Assembly: GCA_036380925.1 (NCBI GenBank)
Contig: DASVDW010000192.1
Span: 1 to 18,624, forward strand
Direction of reading: 5' to 3'
Source of the DNA: JAICLV01 sp036380925
GTDB taxonomy: Bacteria > Actinomycetota > Actinomycetes > Acidothermales > Acidothermaceae
Length of the DNA stretch: 18,624 nucleotides
Shown: piece after piece, positions 7,362-15,542 of the stretch
Layout: every line of letters begins with the position of its first letter
Numbering within the stretch: the stretch's first letter is position 1
Position numbers and translations under genes: made by a program
Notes under the pieces: model-generated
What the model was told of the DNA's origin: nothing
What the model saw: the letters and a program-made list of their open reading frames with translations, nothing else
Databases searched by the model: none

Positions 7362-8686
7362 GAACCGGTTGCGCTGTATCGGCGTTGGGCGATGACGCTG
7401 ATGGCATAGTCGCGTTGCATGCGTTGGCCGTCCCATTTGGTGGCGGCAGCGGTGGGTTCGACGTCCGGATGCTCTGCGTCTAAGGAGGACATGTCGGCGG
7501 GTGCCGGCGCGGCGATGGGGTGTTGCAGGTCGACACCGTCGAGAGTTTCGAAGCGGAACTGGCCTTTGCCGAGCTTGCGGACGCGGAAGGCCTGTTCATG
7601 CAGGGCGACATGGTGCCGCTCGCACAAGATGATCAGGTTGTCGAGGTCGGTGGGCCCGCCGACCAACCACGGGATCACGTGATGCGCGTGCAAGTTCTTG
7701 GTGTTTGAGCAGCCGGGGTGCGCGCAGTGGCCTCCGTACCGCTTCAGCAGGGCGCGGTATTGCTTTCTCGTCACGAGCCGATGGGTGCGGCCGACATCGA
7801 GCACCCGCTCGTCCTTCACCAGCAGGGTGCGGACCCGCCCGTCACACAGCAGCCGCTGGACCACCGCGTCGGGCAGGCCGGGGCCGCGGTCGATCCGGGC
7901 GGCCGGCCGGTCCGGCTCGGACGAGGCGTCCGCAAGTGCAGCCGTACCGATGTGGTCGGAGCGCATCTTGGCGGGGTCGAGGTGGATGACGACAGCGGCC
8001 CGCTCATCGCCGCGCAACTCGCGTGGCGGGTTGTCGGCGTCGGCGAGTGCGGCCAGGCCGATCTCGGCCAGCCGGACCAGCGCATCGACCTTGGCCACAC
8101 CATCGGCGTCGGCGAGTTTGGTGATGGCGGCGTCGACCAGGGCTCCGCGCTCAGGGTCGAGCCTCGCGGACAGCGCCCACATGCTGTCGTCGCCCCAGCG
8201 GCCAACCAGCTGCTCGCGCTCCTGCCGCGGCGCGGGGTGCTCGATGTGGTCGACCGTGCGCAGCCCGCGCACCATCACCTCCAGTTGGGCGACGGTGCCG
8301 TGGCGGGCGATCTCGAGCAGGTCGTCGACCAGCCGGACCTCGCCGGGTTTGGCCGTGCGGGCGATCGCCCGGGCCTGGGAGTAGGACAGCCGACCGCCAG
8401 CCATCTGCTCGGCCATTCTCGGGAACGCGACCAGGGCGCGGGCGACCCGCAGATGCTCCACCGCGGTGCGGTGCGCGAGGCCGCAGTGGAACGACAGCCA
8501 CTGCGGCGTGGATGCCATGCCGTACTTCCAGGCGCCGTCGCGGGCGTCGAAGTCGGCTACTAGCAGCAGCCACGCGCAGGTCGCCGCCGCTAGCCGACCG
8601 GCGCCCGCGACAATCCGCGTGGCAAGGTCGTCCAACGTGAGCGGTGCGAGATTGTCATCGGTGGCAGTGGTTTTTGTGGTGTCCAT
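7334..8686 (-). CDS. DUF222 / HNH endonuclease-domain protein (13E12 repeat family type)
   Basis: This is a 450-residue protein of the actinobacterial DUF222-HNH family, which is usually multicopy and includes the REP13E12 proteins of mycobacteria. The DUF222 region fills residues about 14-300 (for example YSQARAIARTA and DPERGALVDAAI). The C-terminal HNH nuclease at about 320-362 has zinc-knuckle cysteines (CAHPGC and LCERHH) and the catalytic HAHHVIPWLVGG plus TDLDNLI..C..HH...H. All core residues are present, so it may be an active DNase; its biological role is not established. ATG 8686 was chosen because DUF222 starts shortly after it. GTG 8803 would add 39 residues running through a 27-bp repeat. 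The gene interrupts the sel cluster between selC and selA on the opposite strand and has repeat arrays at both ends. Confidence 0.88.
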   Translation of the reverse strand: MDTTKTTATDDNLAPLTLDDLATRIVAGAGRLAAATCAWLLLVADFDARDGAWKYGMASTPQWLSFHCGLAHRTAVEHLRVARALVAFPRMAEQMAGGRLSYSQARAIARTAKPGEVRLVDDLLEIARHGTVAQLEVMVRGLRTVDHIEHPAPRQEREQLVGRWGDDSMWALSARLDPERGALVDAAITKLADADGVAKVDALVRLAEIGLAALADADNPPRELRGDERAAVVIHLDPAKMRSDHIGTAALADASSEPDRPAARIDRGPGLPDAVVQRLLCDGRVRTLLVKDERVLDVGRTHRLVTRKQYRALLKRYGGHCAHPGCSNTKNLHAHHVIPWLVGGPTDLDNLIILCERHHVALHEQAFRVRKLGKGQFRFETLDGVDLQHPIAAPAPADMSSLDAEHPDVEPTAAATKWDGQRMQRDYAISVIAQRRYSATGSKRPASATG

Positions 8687-8767
8687 GACCGGCAAGCTAC
8701 TGGCGACGAGTGACAATTTCGTGTCGTTCAGGGCCGCCGAACAATCCGAGGAAACCGATTCAAAGGT

Positions 8768-8794
8768 CTGTGGAAAAACGCGTTCACTGAACGC
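8768..8794. repeat. 27-bp direct repeat, copy 1, with inner palindrome
   Basis: The unit begins CTGTGGAAAAACGC and ends GTTCACTGAACGC. Its last 15 bases (8780-8794) are a perfect palindrome of 7+1+7, GCGTTCA-C-TGAACGC. Read on the minus strand, a GCGTTC-AGT-GAACGC hairpin is followed by GTTTTTCC, the shape of an intrinsic terminator. It lies 82 bases upstream of the HNH ATG. An operator or 5' attenuator for the HNH gene are the main alternatives. Confidence 0.85.
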
Positions 8795-8840
8795 ACACGC
8801 CACCGGATCCGCAGCTCAAAGCGCCGTGACTCCACTGCCA

Positions 8841-8867
8841 CTGTGGAAAAACGCGTTCACTGAACGC
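8841..8867. repeat. 27-bp direct repeat, copy 2, with inner palindrome
   Basis: This is identical over 27 bases to copy 1, 73 bases away. Here the palindrome is one pair longer (CGCGTTCA-C-TGAACGCG, 8852-8868). On the minus strand it forms a 7-bp stem, AGT loop and an immediate TTTTT run. The intervening 46 bases do not look repeated, so this is not a simple tandem duplication. Confidence 0.85.
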
Positions 8868-8997
8868 GGCGAACGCGACGGCATAGGGACGCCGTTCAAC
8901 CGTCACCGGGCCGGAGCTCGTCGCGTCGTACTCGGCCGCCCGTGGCCGGCGATACCGCAACTGGCCGGCAACGAGGTGTTCTGCTCCGTCGGCCACA

Positions 8998-9026
8998 TCG
9001 TCATCCTGCACCCGCAGACATACGAT
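8998..9026 (+). promoter_or_regulatory. candidate promoter of the selA-selB-fdh operon
   Basis: TCGTCA (8998-9003) and TACGAT (9021-9026) are separated by exactly 17 bases and fit relaxed actinobacterial -35 and TANNNT -10 boxes. Transcription would begin about seven bases after the -10, at 9033-9034, which coincides with the GTG start of selA. That predicts a leaderless mRNA and would explain the absence of a usable SD there. Confidence 0.5.
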
Positions 9027-9033
9027 CGAAGGC

Positions 9034-10383
9034 GTGGCGGACGATCAGCGCACGGACGGTCAGCGCACGGACGGTCAGCGCACCACGGGGCCGGCCGACC
9101 CACGCCGCCGCGTGCCGCGCACCGACGCGCTCCTCGACGATCCCGCCCTGGCGCCGGCCAAAGCCACCCTCGGCCGCCAGCTCGTCAAGCAGACGGTGAA
9201 CCAGGTCCAAGACCGCATCCGCAATGGCGACGTCAACCCGGACGACGCGATCGACGCGACACTGGCCGCGTTGCCCGCGTCGGCCATGTCGATGCGCCGC
9301 GTCGTCAACGCCACCGGGGCCGTGCTGCACACGAACCTCGGTCGGGCCCAGCTCTCCGACGCGGCCGTCGAAGCCCTGGCGATGGCCGCCGGTGCCACCG
9401 ATGTCGAGTTCGACCTCCAGACGAACACGAGAGGACGACGTGGCCGCGGCGCCCTCGACGCGCTCGCGGCAGCGGTCCCCGCCGCCGAGGACGTGCACGT
9501 CGTCAACAACGGCGCCGCCGCACTTTTCCTCGCGGCTGCCGCACTCGCCAACGGACGCGACATCATCGTCAGCAGGGGAGAGCTAGTAGAGATCGGCGAC
9601 GGTTTTCGCATTCCCGAACTGCTCGAGAGCAGCGGTGCGCGGCTGCGGGAAGTGGGCACCACCAACCGCACGTCGATCCGCGACTACGCCGACGCGATCG
9701 GGCCCGACACCGCGTTCATTCTGAAGGTGCATCCGTCCAACTTCACCGTCGAGGGTTTCACGTCGTCCGTGTCGATCGCCGACCTCAAAACCTTGGGGCC
9801 GCCGGTCGTCGCCGACATCGGCTCCGGCCTGCTCGCACCAGAACCGCTGCTGCCCGACGAGCCCGACGCCGCGACCGCTCTCGACGACGGCGCCAACCTG
9901 GTCACCGCCAGCGGCGACAAGTTGCTCGGCGGCCCGCAGTGCGGCCTGCTGCTCGGCGACCGGGAAATAGTCCAGCGGCTAAAGCGTTTCCCAATCGCGC
10001 GCGCGTTGCGCGTCGACAAGCTCACCCTTGCCGCGCTCGAAGCAACCCTCCGGGGCCCGCGAACACCGACCTGGCAAGCGCTGCACGCCGATCCCGCGAC
10101 GCTTAAGGCTCGCGCGCAAGATTTGTGCGCCCGCCTCAAGGAATCGGGTGTTCCGGCGGACGTCGTCGAAAGCGCCGGCGTGGTCGGCGGGGGAGGAGCG
10201 CCCGGCGTCACGCTCGCCGGGTGGGCCGTGGCGCTCCCGGAGGCGCTGGCCGGTCCACTGCGCAACAGCACACCGCCCGTCGTCGGACGCGTCGAAAAGG
10301 GCCGCCTGCTCTTGGATTTGCGCTGCGTGAACTCGGACGACGACGCGCGCGTCTTCCACGCCGTCCTCCGCGCAACCGGCTGA
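9034..10383 (+). CDS. selA: L-seryl-tRNA(Sec) selenium transferase
   Basis: SelA is the PLP enzyme that turns Ser-tRNA(Sec) into Sec-tRNA(Sec) using selenophosphate, acting as a homodecamer in E. coli. The protein is 449 residues, a normal length. An N-terminal tRNA-binding domain (RRRVPRTDALLDDP and following) leads into the fold-type I core. This begins MRRVVNATGAVLHTNLGRA and continues with GCxxxx-type VVNNGAAALFLA, RGELVEIGDGFRIPE and DIGSGLL. The PLP lysine is K296 in TASGDKLLGGPQCG (E. coli K295). GTG 9034 was chosen because a promoter fits a leaderless start there and the conserved DPRRR follows. GTG 9112 is the fallback. The first residues are a QRTDG repeat. The gene leads a tight operon: selB starts six bases after the stop. 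Confidence 0.96.
   Translation: MADDQRTDGQRTDGQRTTGPADPRRRVPRTDALLDDPALAPAKATLGRQLVKQTVNQVQDRIRNGDVNPDDAIDATLAALPASAMSMRRVVNATGAVLHTNLGRAQLSDAAVEALAMAAGATDVEFDLQTNTRGRRGRGALDALAAAVPAAEDVHVVNNGAAALFLAAAALANGRDIIVSRGELVEIGDGFRIPELLESSGARLREVGTTNRTSIRDYADAIGPDTAFILKVHPSNFTVEGFTSSVSIADLKTLGPPVVADIGSGLLAPEPLLPDEPDAATALDDGANLVTASGDKLLGGPQCGLLLGDREIVQRLKRFPIARALRVDKLTLAALEATLRGPRTPTWQALHADPATLKARAQDLCARLKESGVPADVVESAGVVGGGGAPGVTLAGWAVALPEALAGPLRNSTPPVVGRVEKGRLLLDLRCVNSDDDARVFHAVLRATG
9046..9090 (+). repeat. 15-bp tandem repeat inside the 5' end of selA
   Basis: Two exact copies of CAGCGCACGGACGGT (9046-9060, 9061-9075) and a diverged third (9076-9090) encode QRTDG-QRTDG-QRTTG. The unit length is a multiple of three, so copy-number changes would keep the frame. 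The extension precedes the conserved SelA start region. Confidence 0.9.
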
Positions 10384-10389
10384 CGCGAC

Positions 10390-12192
10390 ATGCACGTCAT
10401 CGCGACCGCTGGCCACGTCGACCACGGAAAATCGACGCTCGTCCGCGCGCTCACCGGCATGGAGCCTGACCGCTGGGCCGAGGAACGCCGTCGCGGCATG
10501 ACGATCGACCTCGGTTTCGCCTGGACCGAAGTCGACGGTTCGACCCTCGCGTTCGTCGACGTCCCGGGCCATGAGCGCTTCGTCACCAATATGCTCGCCG
10601 GCGTCGGCCCGGTTCCGGCCGTGCTCGTCGTCGTCGCCGCCGACGAAGGGTGGATGCCGCAGACCCAAGAACACGTCGCCGCCCTCGACGCGCTCGGCGT
10701 GCGCCATGGCCTGCTCGCGGTGACCCGCTGCGACCTGGCCGACCCGTCGGCCGCCATCGCCGACGCCAGACAACGACTGGCCAGGACGACATTGGGCCAG
10801 GTCGAGGCGATCCCAGTCGCGATCCCGCCCAACGGCCCTTCGACCGGTCTCGACGAACTACGCACCGCGCTTGCTCTCATGGTGTCCGCTCTTCCGGCGC
10901 CCGACCCGACGGCGCCGGTGCGGCTTTGGATCGACCGCTCCTTCTCGATTCGCGGCAGCGGGACTGTCGTCACCGGCACCCTGGCCGCAGGCGCCATCGC
11001 GGTCCAGGACACGCTTGTCCTCGCGTCGTCCGATGGGTCGGCCCGCGAGGTGACGGTGCGCGGGCTGCAGTCGCTGAAGCGCCCGGAGCGTCGGGTGAGC
11101 GCCGTCGCGCGAGTGGCGATCAACCTGCGTGGCGTTGACAAGGACGACGCGCGTCGCGGCGACGCGTTGCTCACCCCAGGCGCCTGGTCGTTGACCGACG
11201 TCGTCGACGTGGCGATTTCCGGTGGGAGCGCCGACGAGCTGGCGCAAGCGTTGAAGTTGCACGCCGGCGCGGCGGCGATTCCAGCGCGGATCAGACCGCT
11301 GGGCGACAACGCCGCTCGGCTTCGACTGGCCGGCAGCCTCCCGCTGCGGGTGGGCGACGTCGCGTTGCTGCGCGACCCTGCGCGCCACCGCATCGCCGCC
11401 AGCGCGCGCGTCCTTGACGTCGACCCCCCTCGGCTGCGCGGGCGCGGAGCGGCGGCCGGGCGCGGCCGCGAACTCGCTGAGCTGTCGAGCGAGGACGAGG
11501 AGCGGGCGGCGCGAGCGCGGCTGCGCCAGCGGGGCATCGTGCAAGGCGCAGCGCTTCGAAACGCGGGCGTCGGCGCGTTACCCAGGCCGTTCACCGGCGA
11601 CTGGCTGGTAGACGACCAACGGGCCGCCGCCTTGCGGGCAAGTCTGCGCACGTTCGTCGCCACGCACGCGCGGACGTTTCCGCTCGAGCCGGGTCCGACG
11701 GTCGACGCAGCCCGTCGCGCCCTCGACCTGCCGGACCGCGCGCTGGTGCTGGCGTTGGTCGAGACGTCGGACGACGCGTTCGCGGTTCGCGACGGCCGGA
11801 TCGTCGAGCGCGCCCGTGGGAACTCGTTGCCGCCGCCGGTCGCCGCGGCGGTCGAGCGGGTCCGCTCAAGACTTGCGAGCGAACCATTCGCGGCGCCCGA
11901 GACCGCCGAGCTCGCGGCGCTTGGCCTCGGGCCGCCGGAGCTTGCCGCCGCCGAACGCGCCGGGCTGCTTCTTCGAGTGAGTCCGAGTGTCGTGTTACGA
12001 CCGGATGCGCCGGAGGTCGCCGCCCGAAGACTTGCCGGGCTGCCGCAACCGTTCACCGTCGGCCAGGCGCGAGAGGCGCTCGGCACAACACGCAGGGTGG
12101 CGGTCCCGCTGCTTGAGTTCATGGACCGAAGCAAGTTGACGCGAAGGCTTGCCGACGACACCAGGACTGTCGTAGAACCGAATCAGCGATAG
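10390..12192 (+). CDS. selB: selenocysteine-specific elongation factor
   Basis: SelB is the GTPase that carries Sec-tRNA(Sec) to a UGA marked by a SECIS hairpin. The 600-residue protein is full length. The EF-Tu-like G domain has the P-loop GHVDHGKST (8-16), the RRRGMTIDLGF switch I region (33-43) and DVPGH (57-61). The G4 motif reads TRCD (112-115) in place of the canonical NKxD; SelB proteins vary here (E. coli has TKAD). Domain II shows RSFSIRGSGTVVTGTL. The C-terminal third is the Ala/Arg-rich winged-helix array, ending in a last WH module (PFTVGQAREALGTTRRVAVP) that in other SelBs binds the SECIS loop. It lies six bases after selA and 21 bases before the selenoprotein gene that needs it. 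Confidence 0.96.
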   Translation: MHVIATAGHVDHGKSTLVRALTGMEPDRWAEERRRGMTIDLGFAWTEVDGSTLAFVDVPGHERFVTNMLAGVGPVPAVLVVVAADEGWMPQTQEHVAALDALGVRHGLLAVTRCDLADPSAAIADARQRLARTTLGQVEAIPVAIPPNGPSTGLDELRTALALMVSALPAPDPTAPVRLWIDRSFSIRGSGTVVTGTLAAGAIAVQDTLVLASSDGSAREVTVRGLQSLKRPERRVSAVARVAINLRGVDKDDARRGDALLTPGAWSLTDVVDVAISGGSADELAQALKLHAGAAAIPARIRPLGDNAARLRLAGSLPLRVGDVALLRDPARHRIAASARVLDVDPPRLRGRGAAAGRGRELAELSSEDEERAARARLRQRGIVQGAALRNAGVGALPRPFTGDWLVDDQRAAALRASLRTFVATHARTFPLEPGPTVDAARRALDLPDRALVLALVETSDDAFAVRDGRIVERARGNSLPPPVAAAVERVRSRLASEPFAAPETAELAALGLGPPELAAAERAGLLLRVSPSVVLRPDAPEVAARRLAGLPQPFTVGQAREALGTTRRVAVPLLEFMDRSKLTRRLADDTRTVVEPNQR

Positions 12193-12213
12193 AAGCGGGG
12201 AAGGGAGCGGGCG

Positions 12214-15200
12214 ATGGCGCGACGAACCTTCCTCGATTGGCCCGTCGTCCGGCAGGCGCTCGACGGGGATCGCACCGGCCGCGGCGCATCGGTGATGTCG
12301 CCGACCACCAAGCGACTGCAAGCGCGCACCGAAAGCGCGGATCGCGTCGTCAAGAGCATCTGTCCCTATTGCGCTGTCGGGTGCGGCCAAAACGTCTACG
12401 TGAAGGACGACAAGGTCATCCAGATCGAGGGCGACCCCGACAGCCCGGTGTCGCGTGGCCGGCTATGCCCGAAAGGCGCGGCGAGCAAGCAACTGGTCAC
12501 CGGTCCAGGTCGCGAGCACAAGGTGAAGTACCGGCGGCCCTACGGCACGGAGTGGGAGTCGCTCGACCTCGACACCGCCATGGACATGATCGCCGACCGG
12601 GTCATCGCCACCCGGCGGGAGAGTTTCGAATGGGAGTCCGACGGCAAGCGCACCCGGCGCACGCTCAAGATCTCGAGCCTCGGAGGAGCGACCCTCGACA
12701 ACGAGGAGAACTACCTCATGAAGAAGCTCTACACCAGCCTCGGGGCGATCCAGATCGAAAACCAGGCCCGCATTTGACACTCCGCCACCGTGCCCAGTTT
12801 GGGCACCTCGTTCGGCCGCGGCGGCGCCACCACGTTCCAGCAAGACCTGCAAAATGCTGACTGCATCATCATCCAAGGCTCCAACATGGCCGAGTGCCAC
12901 CCGGTCGGCTTCCAATGGGTGATGGAGGCGAAGGCTCGTGGCGCGACGCTGATCCATGTCGACCCGCGGTTCACCCGCACCTCGGCGATGGCCGACATCC
13001 ACGTGCCGTTGCGAGCAGGCAGCGATATCGCGTTCCTTGGTGCGCTGGTGAACCATGTCCTGAGCAACGACCTCGACTTTCGCGAGTATGTCGTCGCCTA
13101 CACGAACGCGGCCACGATCTTGCGGGAGGACTTCCAAGACACCGAGGATCTTGACGGCGTCTTCTCCGGCTTCGATCCGGAAAGCCGGCACTATGACCCG
13201 CACAGTTGGCAGTACGAGGGAACCGAGATGGCCGCCGCGGCCGGCCAACGCGACACCCAATACGACGACCGCACCGGCGTCAAATCGGCGGCCGGATCGG
13301 AGTCGCACGGCAGCGGCGGCCCCGCGTTCGACGCCACGCCACAGCTCGACAAGACCCTGCAGCACCCGCGCTGCGTTTACCAAGTGTTGAAGCGGCACTT
13401 CGCCCGGTACACCCCGGAGATGGTCGAGCAGATCTGCGGCGTCCCGCCGGAGCTTTTCCTCAAGGTCGCCGACGCGTTGACCCGGAACTCCGGGCGCGAC
13501 CGCACGTCCGCCTTCGTCTACAGCGTTGGCTGGACCCAGCACACGGTCGGCGTGCAATACATCCGAACCGCGGCGATTCTGCAGGCGCTGCTGGGAAACA
13601 TGGGTCGGCCAGGCGGCGGCATCATGGCGCTGCGGGGACACGCGTCTATCCAAGGGTCCACCGACATCCCGACGCTGTTCAACATCCTGCCCGGGTACAT
13701 CCCGATGCCGCACGCGCACGCCCACGAGAGCCTCGACGAGTTCGTCCAGGCCGACTCCGGCACGAAGGGCTACTGGGGCAACATGCGCTCGTACACCGTC
13801 AGCCTGCTCAAGGCCTGGTGGGGTGACGCCGCGACGCCGGAGAACGACTTCTGCTTTGACTACCTGCCGCGACTCACCGGCGACCACGGCACCTATGCGA
13901 CCGTCATCAACCAGGTCGAGGAAGGCGGGGGCGGCTATTTCGTCGTCGGGGAGAATCCCGCGGTGGGGTCGGCCAACGCGAAGATGCAGCGCCTCGGCAT
14001 GGCCAATCTCGACTGGCTCGTCGTCCGCGACTTCTCGATGATCGAGAGCGCGACGTGGTGGCTCGACGGGCCCGAGATCGAGACCGGCGAGTTGAAGACA
14101 GCGCAGATCAAGACCGAGGTCTTCTTCATGCCTGCGGCGGCGCACACCGAAAAGAGCGGCAGCTTCACCAACACGCAGCGGATGCTGCAGTGGCACCACG
14201 CGGCGGTCGAACCGGAGGGCGACGCGCGCAGCGAACTGTGGTTCTACTACCACCTCGGCCGGATCATCCGCGAGAAGCTGGCCGGTTCCACCGACGAGCG
14301 CGACCGCCCGATCCTCGACCTCACCTGGGACTACCCGACGGAGGGGCGAATCGCCGAGCCGAACGCGGAGGCGGTGCTCGCGGAGATCAACGGGTGGGAC
14401 GCGGAGGGCAAGCCGCTGTCGGGCTACACCGGGCTGAAGGACGACGGCTCGACCGCGTGCGGTTGCTGGATCTACTCGGGCGTGTACGCCGACGGCGTCA
14501 ATCAGGCGGCGCGCCGCAAGCCCGGCTCACAGCAGCATTGGGTGGCGCCCGAATGGGGCTGGGCGTGGCCGATGAACCGGCGCATCCTGTACAACCGCGC
14601 GTCCGCGGACCCCGACGGAAGGCCGTGGAGCGAGCGCAAGGCGTACGTGTGGTGGGACGAGGAAAACGGCAAATGGACCGGGCACGACGTGCCGGACTTC
14701 CAAGCCGACAAGCGTCCCGACTATCAGCCGCCCGAGGGGGCGCGCGCGGAGGACGCGATCGCGGGAGACGAGCCGTTCATCATGCAGACCGATGGCAAAG
14801 CGTGGTTGTTCGTGCCGACCGGGCTCGCCGATGGACCGCTGCCAACGCACTACGAGCCGCAGGAGTCTCCATTCGCGAACGCGCTATACGGGCAGCAGAA
14901 GAACCCAGCGCGGCAGGTCAACCCGCACCGGCATAATCGCTACAACCCTTCGGGACACGAGCCAGGGAGCGACGTTTTCCCGTATGTCTTCACGACCTAT
15001 CGCCTGACCGAACACCACACCGCAGGCGGCATGAGCCGGGTGCTGCCGTACCTGTCCGAGCTGCAACCGGAGTTCTTCTGCGAGGTGAGCCCAGAACTGG
15101 CGAGCGAGCGCGGCCTGACGAACGGCGGTTGGGCGACGATCGTCACGGCGCGCACCGCGATTGAAGCCCGCGTCTTGGTCACCGACCGGATGACGCCGCT

Positions 15201-15462
15201 GCGCATGCGCGACCGGGTCGTGCATCAGATCGGTCTGCCTTACCACTGGGGGCCGAACGGCCTCGTCACCGGCGACGCCGCGAACGAGTTGCTGAGCTTG
15301 GCGCTCGACCCGAACGTGCACATCCAGGAGGCCAAGGGCGGCAGCTGCGACGTCCAGCCCGGACGACGTCCGCGCGGCGCCGCGCTGATCGCCTACGTCG
15401 AGGCTTACCGCCGTCGAGCCGGCATCACCGAGGCGACGGGCGCCGCGGCGTTGTCACGCTGA
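12214..15462 (+). CDS. fdnG: selenocysteine-containing formate dehydrogenase, alpha (catalytic) subunit; UGA 12775-12777 = Sec188
   Basis: This molybdopterin oxidoreductase oxidises formate to CO2. It has 1082 residues when UGA at codon 188 is read as Sec. The N-terminal 4Fe-4S domain has C50-x2-C53-x3-C57-x27-C85 (CPYCAVGC...RGRLCPKG). The active-site sequence is NQARI-U-HSATVPSLGTSFGRG, matching FdnG/FdhF-type enzymes where Sec ligates Mo/W and the next His is catalytic. The reading frame is open and family-like on both sides of the UGA, down to the C-terminal MoCo domain (HTAGGMSRVLPYLSELQPE, and a GRRPRGAAL near the end). The start ATG has AAGGGAG eight bases upstream, and WPVVRQAL...GRGASV matches actinobacterial homologues. 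No Tat signal is visible, so it is probably cytoplasmic-facing. No beta or gamma subunit gene follows. Standard gene callers would split it at 12777 and restart near 12790. Confidence 0.95.
12775..12806 (+). promoter_or_regulatory. bacterial SECIS element after the Sec codon
   Basis: After the UGA, GTGCCC (12790-12795) pairs with GGGCAC (12801-12806): a 6-bp stem with loop AGTTT. The loop begins 18 bases after the UGA and has a G as its second base. Both features fit the known bacterial SECIS pattern (apical loop about 16-37 bases downstream, G in the first two loop positions). The hairpin lies within codons, so its bases serve both protein and decoding. Confidence 0.85.
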
Positions 15463-15505
15463 TCAAATTACCGCTGCCGGCCGTTTGGCAAGCCGAAGAT
15501 CGGGA

Positions 15506-15537
15506 ACCTGCCATGATCGGATCACGACATGGCAGGT
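15506..15537 (+). promoter_or_regulatory. perfect 10-bp inverted repeat covering the RBS of the downstream gene
   Basis: ACCTGCCATG (15506-15515) and CATGGCAGGT (15528-15537) are exact inverse complements with a 12-base loop. The right arm contains the likely SD (AGGTG, 15534-15538), four bases before ATG 15543. If transcribed, the hairpin would hide the SD; as DNA it could be a protein operator. No U-tract follows. Confidence 0.8.
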
Positions 15538-15542
15538 GCGTT

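Larger units (their letters stand above)
8687..9033. other. 347-bp divergent intergenic region between the HNH gene and selA
   Basis: I see no convincing gene here. It holds two exact 27-bp repeats with inner palindromes (8768-8794 and 8841-8867). Further CGTTCA half-sites occur at about 8725 and 8893. The selA promoter candidate is at the right end. GC content is lower around 8700-8790 than in the flanking genes. Confidence 0.7.

Noticed and set aside
8780..8867. LexA/SOS boxes in the palindromic repeats
   Set aside because: The half-sites are in the opposite orientation (GTTC-n3-GAAC) to the actinobacterial LexA box (GAAC-n4-GTTC).
9684..12161. 825-residue open frame on the minus strand
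   Set aside because: It lies wholly antisense to selA/selB, is a Ser/Arg/Ala-rich composition shadow of GC-rich codons, and shows no recognisable domain.
12463..14253. 596-residue open frame on the minus strand
   Set aside because: It is antisense to the formate dehydrogenase, is of low-complexity Val/Arg/Gly composition, and shows no domain.
12790..15462. Separate 890-residue formate dehydrogenase starting at GTG 12790
   Set aside because: The frame is continuous with the upstream Fe-S domain across the Sec UGA; the apparent start is an internal Val of a conserved motif.
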